Assembly: GCF_900155615.1 (NCBI RefSeq)
Contig: NZ_FUHT01000003.1
Location: 434,001 to 498,000, forward strand
Direction: 5' to 3'
DNA from: Massiliimalia massiliensis
Lineage (GTDB): Bacteria; Bacillota; Clostridia; Oscillospirales; Ruminococcaceae
DNA: 64,000 bases
Positions within the stretch are counted from its first letter, which is position 1; every line of letters begins with the position of its first letter. Under the pieces are notes generated by a model. The model saw nothing but the letters and a program-made list of their open reading frames with translations, made no database searches and was not told the origin of the DNA. The position numbers and the translations under genes were made by a program. Shown here piece after piece: positions 51,766-61,442 of the stretch.

Positions 51766-53544
51766 TTAAAGTTTGGGAATATCGATGGTGACAATAGTGC
51801 CCTGATTTATTTCACTTTCAATATTAAAGGAATAATCATCATGATAGATTAACTTCATTTGATATTTGATACATTGCAGGGCAAAATTGTTCTGTTCAAT
51901 TTTAATAGAATCTTCTGGACGCTGATTCAGTTTCATAAGAATTTCTTCTGGTATACCGGGTCCGTTGTCCTCTACGGAAAACAGAATCCGGTTTCGAAAT
52001 TGCTGGAATTGAATAGAGATTGTTCCCCCGTCTACCCGTTGTTCGACGCCATGTAGAATCGCATTTTCTACGATAGGTTGGAAAATATATTTGCAAACCA
52101 TGGCATCCATAATTTTTTCATCACAGGATATGTCAACACTGAATTTAGAACCATGGCGCAGTTGGACAATGTCGCAGTAATTCTGAAGCATGCTAACAAC
52201 GTCTCGAACGGCAATCATTTCTAACCCATTGCTTAAAAAGAGTCTATAGAACATAGATAGCTTCATGGTAAAATTTGCTGCAGACTGCGGTTCATTTTTT
52301 AGACATAGCCAGTGGATTGATTCTAATGTGTTATATAAAAAATGTTGGTTAATTTGATTTTGTAGGATTTTGATTTCTGCCTGCTGTTTTAAGGTGATTT
52401 GTTCATAGCGATCCTGAATAAGCTGAGCAATATTCTCAACCATGTGGTTGTAATGATCATAGATATATTTAATCTCATCATTTTTGCCATGATATAAACG
52501 AGAAGAAAAATCACCTTTTTCAAATTTTTTCATCTCATGCAATAGAGAAAAAATGGGCTTGTAGACAATATAAATGAAAAAGAAGATGGAAAATTCAATG
52601 ATGACCAATACAATTAAACACATCAGAATAAAGAACATTTTCGTTTGGTCTACGCTTTCAATAACACTGCTGACGGGAGTAAAACTGAGGTAAACAAACC
52701 CGCCATAATCCAACGGATAGAACGAAACAATCATATCGCCATATTTTTGAGAATTATGAAGAAAAGTTCCGTTTTCCTTGTTTTGATTACATTCCCGATA
52801 TAAATCTTCATAATCTGACAATTTTAGTTCAGCCGGATTTCCAGTATGAATTAATGGGTTTCCACTGGAACTCAGCAGCATGTGATAAGAACTCTGCATA
52901 TCATTTAACGCAGTTATTTCGGATTGCAGGTGGTTTAGAGAGAGACTGATAGCCATCCAGCCGTAATTTCTTTTTTGATTAATTGGTTTCATTCTGCCTA
53001 TGTAGGTAATAAAAGCCTCGGAATGATCTTTTCCTGAAGCTTGCCAGAAGGAAGCGGTGATATCAGAAGGTGATAAACTGATATTTTGCAGGTCAGGAAT
53101 ATCTTCAATTTCCTGAATAGGAATGATAGAACGCTGGCCGTTTAATAAATTATGGCTGTAACCTGCATATAAATAGATATTTTTGATACTGGAATTTTGC
53201 TCCTGGACAGCCAGTAGTTGCGTGCTAAGCTGTGTACGCAGACGGTATTGCTCAAATAAAGAAAGGGTTTTAGAATTTTCCAGTTGGAGAAAGGTATTCA
53301 TAAATGAATTGTTTGCAAAAAAAGAAGCGTAGGTAGAAACAGTACTGGAACATATATTATTTAAAGAACGTACTGTTTTTTCGGCATTAATGCGTGAGAT
53401 TCGTGTACTGTCGTCAATAATGTCATGGTTAAGAAAGAAATACATTGATACCCCAAAGGTGATAAAAATAGCGATGATAATAAAACAGACACAGATGGTC
53501 AATCGAAACCATCGTCCCCATTTGATATGCGCAGACTTTTTCAT
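51766..53544 (-). CDS. YesM-type sensor histidine kinase (system 5)
   Basis: A 592-residue membrane kinase: first helix at about 14-34, extracellular sensor to about 285, second helix at about 295-320, HAMP, then QINQHFLYNTL (phospho-H401) and an HATPase with DNGPGI. The second residue of the usual NPHF motif is Gln (NQHF). It is divergent from the system 5 binding-protein gene with 228 bases between. Ribosome site AGGAGAAC precedes its ATG. Confidence 0.92.
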   Translation of the reverse strand: MKKSAHIKWGRWFRLTICVCFIIIAIFITFGVSMYFFLNHDIIDDSTRISRINAEKTVRSLNNICSSTVSTYASFFANNSFMNTFLQLENSKTLSLFEQYRLRTQLSTQLLAVQEQNSSIKNIYLYAGYSHNLLNGQRSIIPIQEIEDIPDLQNISLSPSDITASFWQASGKDHSEAFITYIGRMKPINQKRNYGWMAISLSLNHLQSEITALNDMQSSYHMLLSSSGNPLIHTGNPAELKLSDYEDLYRECNQNKENGTFLHNSQKYGDMIVSFYPLDYGGFVYLSFTPVSSVIESVDQTKMFFILMCLIVLVIIEFSIFFFIYIVYKPIFSLLHEMKKFEKGDFSSRLYHGKNDEIKYIYDHYNHMVENIAQLIQDRYEQITLKQQAEIKILQNQINQHFLYNTLESIHWLCLKNEPQSAANFTMKLSMFYRLFLSNGLEMIAVRDVVSMLQNYCDIVQLRHGSKFSVDISCDEKIMDAMVCKYIFQPIVENAILHGVEQRVDGGTISIQFQQFRNRILFSVEDNGPGIPEEILMKLNQRPEDSIKIEQNNFALQCIKYQMKLIYHDDYSFNIESEINQGTIVTIDIPKL

Positions 53545-53688
53545 GGTTGTTCTCCTAAATTGTTTTTAGATCTAAATAAAAGAAGAATTTATAAATTTTT
53601 ACAAATAAAATATACTATATAAAACATTTTTTATCAATAAAATATGAAGATGTAAAATAATTTTCTACAAAATAAAATCATTACCACA

Positions 53689-53717
53689 TTGTAGATGCCA
53701 CAGGCAGCCCGTATAAT
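53689..53717 (+). promoter_or_regulatory. promoter of ABC system 5
   Basis: TTGTAG (53689-53694) and TATAAT (53712-53717) have 17-base spacing. The weak -35 box fits activation by the divergent YesM/YesN pair. Confidence 0.65.
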
Positions 53718-53772
53718 GAAACTATAGTTTTTGATCAAAAATTAATTCGAATACTTTTGGAGGTTAAAACAT

Positions 53773-55044
53773 ATGAAAAAACGAATCATATCTTCTCTCA
53801 TTACCGCGGTATTGCTGATGGGTCTTGTAGGATGCGGCGGCAACAGTGATTCGGCTAATTCTACGGGGAATAATGACGCGGCACAGGATTCCGGGGAAGA
53901 AGTAACATTAAACTTTTTGACCTGGCGCGGGGACGACTCTGCGGCATATGACCAGGTCGTAGCTAATTTTAATGAAGAAAATCCGAATATTAAAGTGAAT
54001 TTTGAATATGTAGTAGATGCTTATGAACAGGTTTTGACAACTAGACTGTTATCCAATGACGTTGATTTGTTCGCATTGGATGGACATCTGGATATGTATG
54101 TTGACGGCGGCAATCTGCTGGAGTTGACCGGACAGTCATTTTTGGACAACTATCAGGAAGGTGCGTTGGAACCGTGTACCTTTGATGGAAAAGTATATGG
54201 CGCATGCCAGATGTTCTGTATGGTCAATACCTTTTATAATGTAGATATGCTGGAAGAAATGGGATATACAGGAGAACCGAAAACCTGGGACGAATTTATT
54301 GAAATCTGTGATAAATTCATGGAAAAAGGCATCCATCCAATCGCTTGTGGAAACGCTGCAAATCTTTCTACACAGCTTGGTTATCAATTGCTGGTATCTA
54401 TGATTCCGGATCACTCCAGCGATCTATTTAATGAAATTGTGGCTGGTGAAGCTAAAATGACTGATGAACCGATGGCGACCGTTTCTAAACTGGTAAAACA
54501 GGTTTCTGACGCGGACTATTACTGCGAAGGAAGCACCGGCTTAGATAAATTCGGTGCTTGCGAAGTGTTTATGCGCGGTGAAGCTCCATTCCTGGTAGAA
54601 GGTTCTTGGAGAGCAATCACCCTGGCAGAGGATGAAACCTTAAACTGGGATGTATTCTCCATCAGTGCTCCTGGCGGTGCGGAGGATGTTTATCTGTTCC
54701 GTCCGGCACAGATTCATGTTATCAACGCCAATACTCCGCACAAAGATGAAGCTCTTAAATATTATGAATTTATGAGCCGTCCTGAATCCATGGAAATTTT
54801 CTCTTCCACCACAGTGCAGGTCCCGGTAGGGAATGACGTTACTGTTGACCATCCTGCTCTGAACAAAGTTGTCGATTATATGAATTCTCATAAAGCCGGC
54901 GGGGACCCGCAGGTTAAATTGGAAAATGCTGAGATTGGTTCATTAATGAACGAATACTTTGGCTCTATTACATTGGGAACTCCAATTGAAGATGCAGTTG
55001 CTACCATCGAACAAGGCTTTGAAAACATGAAAGCGCAACAATAA
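53773..55044 (+). CDS. CUT1 ABC transporter sugar-binding lipoprotein (system 5)
   Basis: A 423-residue family 1 solute-binding protein with lipobox LVGC (C21) and an Asn/Ser-rich linker. The ribosome site is TTGGAGG. It opens an operon with two permeases, an unclassified glycosidase-like protein and two reductases, so the ligand is probably an oligosaccharide or sugar acid conjugate of unknown kind. A 13-bp hairpin follows the gene. Confidence 0.92.
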   Translation: MKKRIISSLITAVLLMGLVGCGGNSDSANSTGNNDAAQDSGEEVTLNFLTWRGDDSAAYDQVVANFNEENPNIKVNFEYVVDAYEQVLTTRLLSNDVDLFALDGHLDMYVDGGNLLELTGQSFLDNYQEGALEPCTFDGKVYGACQMFCMVNTFYNVDMLEEMGYTGEPKTWDEFIEICDKFMEKGIHPIACGNAANLSTQLGYQLLVSMIPDHSSDLFNEIVAGEAKMTDEPMATVSKLVKQVSDADYYCEGSTGLDKFGACEVFMRGEAPFLVEGSWRAITLAEDETLNWDVFSISAPGGAEDVYLFRPAQIHVINANTPHKDEALKYYEFMSRPESMEIFSSTTVQVPVGNDVTVDHPALNKVVDYMNSHKAGGDPQVKLENAEIGSLMNEYFGSITLGTPIEDAVATIEQGFENMKAQQ

Positions 55045-55057
55045 TACTGTGCAATAA

Positions 55058-55088
55058 TGTGCTCCGGTATCATGTATACTGGAGCACA
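55058..55088 (+). promoter_or_regulatory. intercistronic hairpin after binding-protein gene
   Basis: TGTGCTCCGGTAT pairs with ATACTGGAGCACA (one mismatch region), without a T-run, between the binding-protein stop and the first permease. Confidence 0.72.
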
Positions 55089-55105
55089 AGAAATAGGTGA
55101 TCAAA

Positions 55106-55993
55106 ATGCGAGAATTATTAAATAGCAAACGGGTCAGGAGAAACAATGCCTGGTATTATTTGATTTTGTTATTGCCATTGATCTGGTACATCTTTGTCTT
55201 TGTTGTGCCGATGGTGCAGGGAATTGGGCTTAGTCTGTTTAGATGGGATGGACTATCGCCGGATAAAGAATTTGTCGGACTGGAGAACTACAAAACGTTG
55301 GCGCTGAATACGCCCAAATTCTGGCCTGCGTTTTTCAACTCGATTAAATACGTATTGTTTGTAGTGATTGGCTGTGTTATTATTTCCATTTTCCTGTCAA
55401 TTTTGATTTATCAGAAATCACGATTAAACAATTTTTTCCGTGCAATGTTTTATCTGCCATGTGTTCTTTCTACAACTGCGGTTGCCTTTATGTGGAACAA
55501 CGCCATTTATAATCCAAATATCGGTATTTTAAATCGGTCGTTAGAAGCACTGGGACTTGATTTTCTGACCCATGTCTGGCTGGGGGAACCGGGATTGATT
55601 ATCTTCTCGATCGGTGCAATTGAGATTTATATGAACCTGGGTACGTCAATCCTGTTATTTATTGCCGGACTACAAGATATCCCGATAGAACTGCACGAAT
55701 CAGCAAGAATTGACGGAGCAAACCGGATCCAGGTATTCTTTAAAATTACCATGCCTTTGTTGTCTCCGACTACCTCCCTGGTAACCGTTTTAACCATGAT
55801 TTCAGCCATGCGGTCTTTCGATATCATGTATGTATTGAGCAATAAAACCACACAGGTCCTCGCTACTTTCCTGTATGATGAGATGTTCACCTTCCGGAGA
55901 GTAGGGACAGGGTCGGCGGCGGCAGTTGTTCTGTTCCTGCTGGTATTGGTTATGAACGGTATTCAAAAGCTGATCATTAAGGAGGATGTTTAA
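55106..55993 (+). CDS. CUT1 ABC transporter permease (MalF-type, system 5)
   Basis: A 295-residue membrane permease, started at ATG 55106 behind AGGTGA; a GTG nine bases upstream is the alternative. The EAA loop reads ESARIDGANRIQVFFKITMP. About six helices are predicted. It lies 5 bases before the second permease. Confidence 0.92.
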   Translation: MRELLNSKRVRRNNAWYYLILLLPLIWYIFVFVVPMVQGIGLSLFRWDGLSPDKEFVGLENYKTLALNTPKFWPAFFNSIKYVLFVVIGCVIISIFLSILIYQKSRLNNFFRAMFYLPCVLSTTAVAFMWNNAIYNPNIGILNRSLEALGLDFLTHVWLGEPGLIIFSIGAIEIYMNLGTSILLFIAGLQDIPIELHESARIDGANRIQVFFKITMPLLSPTTSLVTVLTMISAMRSFDIMYVLSNKTTQVLATFLYDEMFTFRRVGTGSAAAVVLFLLVLVMNGIQKLIIKEDV

Positions 55994-55998
55994 GTGAT

Positions 55999-56850
55999 AT
56001 GAAAGCGAGAAGTGGATCCTCATACAAATCGGATAAGGTTTGGAATATTGTTCGTATCCTGATTTTAGTAGCAGTTACTATTCTGCTGATGCTTCCGGTG
56101 TATCCTGTTATTCTGGGAGCCTTTAAACCGGAAAAAGAAATGTATACGAATTTGCTGGGGCTGCCTCATCAGTGGGTAACAGACAATTTTACTACTGCAT
56201 GGGTCAAGGGGAATTTCGAAAAATACTATGTAAATACTCTGATTATCACGGTATTTCAGGTCTTGATCTGCACGCCTCTTTCTGCCATGTTGGGCTTTGC
56301 TTTAAGCCGGAAAGACCTGTATGGTAAAAAAATTATTACACTGGCGCTTTTGGCTGGCTTGACGATCCCGGCACAGGTTGCAATTATGCCATTATTTTTA
56401 CAAATGAAAGCATTTAACCTGACAAACTCAATACCGGGACTGATTATTACACTGGTTGGCTATCGGCTGGCTTTCACCACCTTTATTTTCCAACGGTTTA
56501 TGTCCGCCGTTCCAACTGAAATTGAAGAAGCCGCGACAATTGACGGCTGTTCTATTCCTAAACTATTTATAAAAATTGTACTGCCCCTTTCACAGAATGT
56601 TCTCAGCATTGGGATTATCTTTAACGTAATGTATGCATGGAACAACTTCTTCTTCCCGATGGTTTTAATCAGCGATCGGGATTTGAAGCCAATTTCTACC
56701 GGTCTGCTGGCCTTTAAAGGGGAAAATACAATACAGTATACCTTGCTGTTTGCTGCAATTGCAATTTGTACTGTTCCAATCATGATTTTATATATCTTTA
56801 TGCAGAAATATATTGTCAAAGGAATTACATCCGGAGCAGTAAAAGGATAA
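55999..56850 (+). CDS. CUT1 ABC transporter permease (MalG-type, system 5)
   Basis: A 283-residue membrane permease with EAA loop EAATIDGCSIPKLFIKIVLP and the ending TSGAVKG. An AAGGAGG site lies inside the end of the preceding gene. Only 15 bases separate it from the hydrolase-like gene. Confidence 0.92.
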   Translation: MKARSGSSYKSDKVWNIVRILILVAVTILLMLPVYPVILGAFKPEKEMYTNLLGLPHQWVTDNFTTAWVKGNFEKYYVNTLIITVFQVLICTPLSAMLGFALSRKDLYGKKIITLALLAGLTIPAQVAIMPLFLQMKAFNLTNSIPGLIITLVGYRLAFTTFIFQRFMSAVPTEIEEAATIDGCSIPKLFIKIVLPLSQNVLSIGIIFNVMYAWNNFFFPMVLISDRDLKPISTGLLAFKGENTIQYTLLFAAIAICTVPIMILYIFMQKYIVKGITSGAVKG

Positions 56851-56865
56851 AAAGGAGTGAAATAC

Positions 56866-59079
56866 ATGCAGGCAAAACATAATGATTATCCGATTGCCCT
56901 GAGCATCGACTTGCGGGTTTTTGATAATCAGCAGCCTGATTATGGTGTTCGAAAATTTCTGGACACCCTGGGATTTGTCCCAGAATATTTATTTAACCAT
57001 GAAACCTATGTCGGGCATATTCACAGCAACGACGGTGTTATTGACGACACTCCGCTTCTGCCGACCTGGACTGCGCAAAGGGCAGTGCCGGGCTGTCAGG
57101 TGTGGAGCAGAAAGCAATACTATGAACTGATCAAAGTGCTGCATACCTATGATATCAAGTTCTTCCAGGGTGCGGAAGCGGCATGGTCTGTCTGGCCGGA
57201 ATATGGGGAACTGTCCCGTGACACTTGGATTTATAACAATCTGTTGGAGCTTTTTGTCACCTATCGCAACGGCGCTACAACCGAAAAGGAAATGGGGATG
57301 ATCTGCCCGCTGAAACATCTGAAAGACGGAACGTTGTACGAAGATATGCTGCTGCGGGATGTTCTGGCTTTCCTCGACGATTACGATGCCGATGGATTTT
57401 TTGCGGCGGACGGCTTCGGAGGCCTGGCAACCCAATTGGAAGATGGGGATTATTCGGACGATATGGTTGCGCAGTTTACAGAACACACCGGTATTCAGGT
57501 AAAGGGAAATACGATTACAGAACGTGCCGATGATATCTGGGAACATTACCGTTATGAGTGGGCTGACTTTTACAGTGACCGTTGGGCAGCATTTTATCAG
57601 AAACTGGTTCCTGCTTTTGAACAGGCGGGAAAAGAGTTGATCGTCATGGCGCCCTTTAAGCATGGCCCGGCCGATGCGTTCCTGAAATACGGCTATGACT
57701 ATGCCAAAAATGCCCGGGCAGGCTTAAAATGCTACGCCTTGGAATCAATGGAAACCAACAGCCACAGATGGCAGAATTTCCAGTCTATGGAAGCCGTTGG
57801 AATTACCAACGCCATCACGATCAAGGCAGTTGCACCGGATACAAAAATCATGTGGATGTCTGCGACCTGCAATGCGCCGGAGCACTGGCATACTTTAAGA
57901 GATCATCCGGGAATGCTGGAAAGAGAATGTATTGCGCTGAACACAGCGCGCTGTGTTGGCCCGGACGGAGAGCTTATTCCTTCTTATGACGGCGTACAGC
58001 CACTGTTTGGGATCGACCTGTCCGCTTCGGAATGGAGATGGTACAAAGAACGGCTGGACATCGGGCATAAAAAAATCGCGCATAATGATGGTCTGGTATT
58101 GATCTGGTCAGACAGCTTTTTATATGAACATGCGAAAAGAAACCAGATTTATCCGCTGACATTCGAAAGCGCCTTTTTGCGGTTTTCCGGCTTGCCGATC
58201 CATTCCAGCGTGAATCTGGATAATATTCAGAATGTTTCCAACCGGTCACTGCTGCTGATAGAACCGTTGGGGATTACAGATGAGCAGGTAGTCTCCCTGC
58301 GTGATTTGGTAGTCAACGGCGGCAAAACTCTGATTGTGGTGGGCGAAGTAGAAAACCAGGCCCTTTTGGATCTTCTGGGTCTTTCCAAAGATGGAACCTG
58401 CGGATCTCAATGGGAGCTTACAGACCGTTCGATTTATGATAGCCGGATTCCGTCGGAAAGCGGAACCACGGAGGAAAATCTGGGCGGTTATCAGGCTGCT
58501 GAGGCAAGGTCTTTGATTGATGTAAAACAGGACGGTCAGGTGATTGGTACAGGACTATCTGTCCGGGCTTATCCGTCTGAAGGCAACGCTGTCTATATCC
58601 GGCGGATCCATCGGTCTTTCCCGGCCGTACAGCATATGCATTCTGAATTTGATACAGTATGTCATCCGCATACAAGCGGAAAAGAACCGTCTGGATTAAC
58701 CACCATCCGCGAGATTATGCAGGGTGTGGCGCTGATCCATCCTGATTCTTACAGCTTGCTGGTATCCCGCTTTATTTGTAAATTGGATGGAACGTTCCCG
58801 TATTCCAATATCGGGCAGGTGCTTTCTTGCACCGATCAGGAGGGAACACAGTACTTATTCTGTGAAAATCCGTTAAATGCACAGTATACCTATATGACTG
58901 TAACCTTGCCGTATGAAAAGAAGTATATTGCGGAACTTCCGATCCGCAGAAACGGCGGACTTGGCTATCAATATTACGGGGATCCAAGACCGAATAAAAT
59001 GGATGTCTGCGTGCCGCCGGAAGCTTTGATTCCGTTTACAGTTGAATACAAGAACAGTACAAGAAAGGAAGCCAAATAA
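56866..59079 (+). CDS. unclassified glycosidase-like protein (TIM barrel, GATase-like and beta domains)
   Basis: A 737-residue cytoplasmic protein with no signal peptide. I start at ATG 56866, 8 bases after AAAAAGGAG. Residues 1-400 look like a TIM barrel with conserved-looking acidic spots (GAEAAWSVWPE, FFAADGFGG, ALESMETNS). Residues about 410-530 look like the GATase-like domain that follows the barrel in GH42 beta-galactosidases (VLIWSDS, GKTLIVVGE). A beta-rich end follows. I do not recognise a known GH family signature, so the fold call is inference and the substrate is unknown. It lies between a sugar ABC transporter and two sugar-type reductases, which supports a role in cleaving the imported compound. 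Confidence 0.7.
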   Translation: MQAKHNDYPIALSIDLRVFDNQQPDYGVRKFLDTLGFVPEYLFNHETYVGHIHSNDGVIDDTPLLPTWTAQRAVPGCQVWSRKQYYELIKVLHTYDIKFFQGAEAAWSVWPEYGELSRDTWIYNNLLELFVTYRNGATTEKEMGMICPLKHLKDGTLYEDMLLRDVLAFLDDYDADGFFAADGFGGLATQLEDGDYSDDMVAQFTEHTGIQVKGNTITERADDIWEHYRYEWADFYSDRWAAFYQKLVPAFEQAGKELIVMAPFKHGPADAFLKYGYDYAKNARAGLKCYALESMETNSHRWQNFQSMEAVGITNAITIKAVAPDTKIMWMSATCNAPEHWHTLRDHPGMLERECIALNTARCVGPDGELIPSYDGVQPLFGIDLSASEWRWYKERLDIGHKKIAHNDGLVLIWSDSFLYEHAKRNQIYPLTFESAFLRFSGLPIHSSVNLDNIQNVSNRSLLLIEPLGITDEQVVSLRDLVVNGGKTLIVVGEVENQALLDLLGLSKDGTCGSQWELTDRSIYDSRIPSESGTTEENLGGYQAAEARSLIDVKQDGQVIGTGLSVRAYPSEGNAVYIRRIHRSFPAVQHMHSEFDTVCHPHTSGKEPSGLTTIREIMQGVALIHPDSYSLLVSRFICKLDGTFPYSNIGQVLSCTDQEGTQYLFCENPLNAQYTYMTVTLPYEKKYIAELPIRRNGGLGYQYYGDPRPNKMDVCVPPEALIPFTVEYKNSTRKEAK

Positions 59080-59918
59080 TGATTACCAATGCAATCGGAG
59101 AACGAGTTTTATTAAATGATGGAAATCAGATCCCTCAGCTTGGGCTGGGGGTTTGGAGGGCCAACGACGGGGAAGAAACCTACCAGGCGGTTCGCTGGGC
59201 TTTGGAAGCCGGATACCGCAGTATTGACACAGCTTCATTGTATGCGAATGAAGCAAGTGTTGGGAAAGCATTCCACGACAGCGAACTTAGCCGAGAAGAA
59301 GTATTTATCACCACCAAGGTGTGGAACCCGGATCAGGGCTATGACAAAACTCTGGCCGCATTTGAAAAGAGCTTAAAGCTGCTGGATTTGGAATATGTCG
59401 ACATGTATTTGGCGCATTATCCTGTTACCGGAAAATATCTGGACACATGGAAAGCATTGGAACGATTACAGGAAGAAAAGCTGGTGAGATCGATTGGAGT
59501 CAGCAATTTTCATATCCATCATCTGGAAACATTGTTGGCGCATGCGAACGTCAAACCAGTTGTAAACCAGATTGAACTGCACCCATATTTGTCACAAAAA
59601 GCTTTGATTGCATACCACAAGGAACATGATATTCTTACAGAGGCGTGGGCTCCAATTGCGAAAGGGCGTGTACTCGGGGAAGATATCATTGTGGAACTGT
59701 CTGAAAAGTATGGGAAAACCCCGGCACAGATTGTACTGCGCTGGGAATTGCAGCAGGGGATTATCATTATTCCAAAGTCAGTCCATCAGAAACGTATCCA
59801 GGAAAATTGCAATATCTATGATTTTGCATTAACTGAAGAGGAAATGAAACGGATTGATACCCTGGAATGTGATGGCAGAATTGGAACAGATCCTGATAAA
59901 ATGGTATATGACGATTAG
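59079..59918 (+). CDS. aldo/keto reductase
   Basis: A 279-residue AKR with the complete tetrad D50, Y55 (YRSIDTASLY), K80 (FITTKVWN) and H113 (LAHYP). The NADPH-binding end IIIPKSVHQKRI is present. It reduces an aldehyde or ketone of a sugar or similar compound. It overlaps the preceding stop (TAATG), so it is coupled to the hydrolase-like gene and probably handles its product. The family is broad (2,5-diketogluconate reductase-like). Confidence 0.92.
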   Translation: MITNAIGERVLLNDGNQIPQLGLGVWRANDGEETYQAVRWALEAGYRSIDTASLYANEASVGKAFHDSELSREEVFITTKVWNPDQGYDKTLAAFEKSLKLLDLEYVDMYLAHYPVTGKYLDTWKALERLQEEKLVRSIGVSNFHIHHLETLLAHANVKPVVNQIELHPYLSQKALIAYHKEHDILTEAWAPIAKGRVLGEDIIVELSEKYGKTPAQIVLRWELQQGIIIIPKSVHQKRIQENCNIYDFALTEEEMKRIDTLECDGRIGTDPDKMVYDD

Positions 59919-59929
59919 AAGGTGAAAAG

Positions 59930-60802
59930 ATGAACATTGGTTTTATTGGATTAGGGATTATGGGCTATCCAATGGCAAAGAATTTGATTTCTGCCGGGTA
60001 TACGCTTCATATTTTTGATTTGGTTTCGGAACGTGTGGAACAGCTTGCAACCCTTGGCGCAGTTGCTGAGATAAATGCAGAGGCAGTTGCCAAACAATCT
60101 GATGTAATCATTACCATGCTGCCAAATTCCAGTCATGTACAGGAAGTCATGCTGGGAGATCACGGCGTTTTAAAGGGAACACATCCCGGCAGTATTGTCA
60201 TTGATATGAGTTCAATCGCTCCTGAAGTATCAAAACAGGTATACCAGGCTTGTGAAGCGAAACAGGTGGAAATGCTGGAAGCGCCGGTTTCTGGGGGAGA
60301 ACCCAAAGCAATTGACGGCACCCTGTCTATCATGGTAGGGGGCAAGCAGGATGTATTTGAACAGGTGAAGGACAGTATTTTACTTAAAATGGGAGCCTCT
60401 GCCGTATATTGCGGAGGACCCGGCGCGGGCAACACCACAAAGCTGGCAAATCAGATTATTGTAGCGTGTAATATTGCTGCTTGTGCAGAAGCGTTTCATC
60501 TGGCAAAGCAGGCAGATGTTGACTGTAATCTGGTGTTCCAGGCAATTCGCGGCGGATTAGCGGGAAGTACTGTAATGGACGCGAAGGTGCCGATGATGTT
60601 AAACCATCAGTTTGATCCCGGTTTCCGTATTGAGTTGCACATCAAGGACTTAAATAATGCAATTGAAACTGCTCATACAGTCGGTTCACCTGTCCCGTTG
60701 AGCGCGCAGGTAATGGAAATGTTCCAGGTGCTCAAGCAAAAGGGGCAAGCCGCGAAAGACCATAGCGCATTAATGGAGTACTATGAATTATTAGGCGATT
60801 GA
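59930..60802 (+). CDS. GarR-like 2-hydroxy-3-oxopropionate / 3-hydroxyacid dehydrogenase
   Basis: A 290-residue NAD(P)-dependent beta-hydroxyacid dehydrogenase. The Rossmann motif GFIGLGIMGYPMAKNL opens the protein. The substrate loop APVSGGEPKAIDGTLSIMVGG follows, and the catalytic lysine is K171 in TTKLANQ. It matches tartronate semialdehyde reductase (GarR/GlxR) in layout. This suggests that the pathway of system 5 passes through a 3-hydroxy or semialdehyde acid. It closes the operon, with a terminator 36 bases on. Confidence 0.9.
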   Translation: MNIGFIGLGIMGYPMAKNLISAGYTLHIFDLVSERVEQLATLGAVAEINAEAVAKQSDVIITMLPNSSHVQEVMLGDHGVLKGTHPGSIVIDMSSIAPEVSKQVYQACEAKQVEMLEAPVSGGEPKAIDGTLSIMVGGKQDVFEQVKDSILLKMGASAVYCGGPGAGNTTKLANQIIVACNIAACAEAFHLAKQADVDCNLVFQAIRGGLAGSTVMDAKVPMMLNHQFDPGFRIELHIKDLNNAIETAHTVGSPVPLSAQVMEMFQVLKQKGQAAKDHSALMEYYELLGD

Positions 60803-60838
60803 TTTGTCTGAAAATAAGTTGTAATTTTAACAAAAGTG

Positions 60839-60889
60839 AAACACCTATTGCAATCTGGAGCTTTTGGAGCTGAAGAGCAATAGGTGTTT
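60839..60889 (+). terminator. Rho-independent terminator of ABC system 5 operon
   Basis: AAACACCTATTGC pairs perfectly with GCAATAGGTGTTT, followed by TTTA. Confidence 0.88.
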
Positions 60890-61442
60890 TTACTGGCCGG
60901 ATTGAACAAAGGTTAAATTTTGAAACTCGAAAAATGCGATGTCCAAATGCTGACCTCTTTTTTCGTGTTATATACCCAGTATTTAAGCCATTTCTCAAAG
61001 TTTACTCAATTTTGCAATAGCGGGACATTAAAAAATAAAATAGAGGAAATCGCAATGCAAAAGTATAAAAGTGGTTAAATTAGAACCGAAAATTCTCATT
61101 TTATTTTCAAAGCGTGGGGATAACAATTCCATCACCCTCGCTCATATGAATCCCGGTTGTAATTCGAATATTTCTGTTCGAATTACAACCGGGATTTTCT
61201 ATACAAGGGCTGTGTTGGGTATTTGGTCATTATTAAGTCGTTGTCAATCGGACAGCACTGTTATAAAAACGCGGAAATTATTCACTAAAAACAAAATATA
61301 GCGTAGTTAGAATTGATTTGTCCGATAAGGCTTCAGGCCCTTTCATTGCTATAAAAGGCTTTCTCAGCAGTATTTGGGGTTTTAGGTTTTCTAAAACCGC
61401 AACGATTCTACCGTTATCAAAGAACTGGTACTCTTTGTTTAG
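60890..61442. other. non-coding stretch, no gene recognised
   Basis: About 550 bases, AT-rich, with stops in all frames apart from short chance frames. A minus-strand frame at 61278-61463 has no recognisable product. The only structured element is the hairpin at 61149-61196. With the two broken genes that follow, it looks like decaying DNA. Confidence 0.6.
61149..61196 (+). terminator. 20-bp perfect hairpin
   Basis: AATCCCGGTTGTAATTCGAA pairs exactly with its complement after an 8-base loop; TTCTAT follows. It may be a terminator left from a lost gene. Confidence 0.6.
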
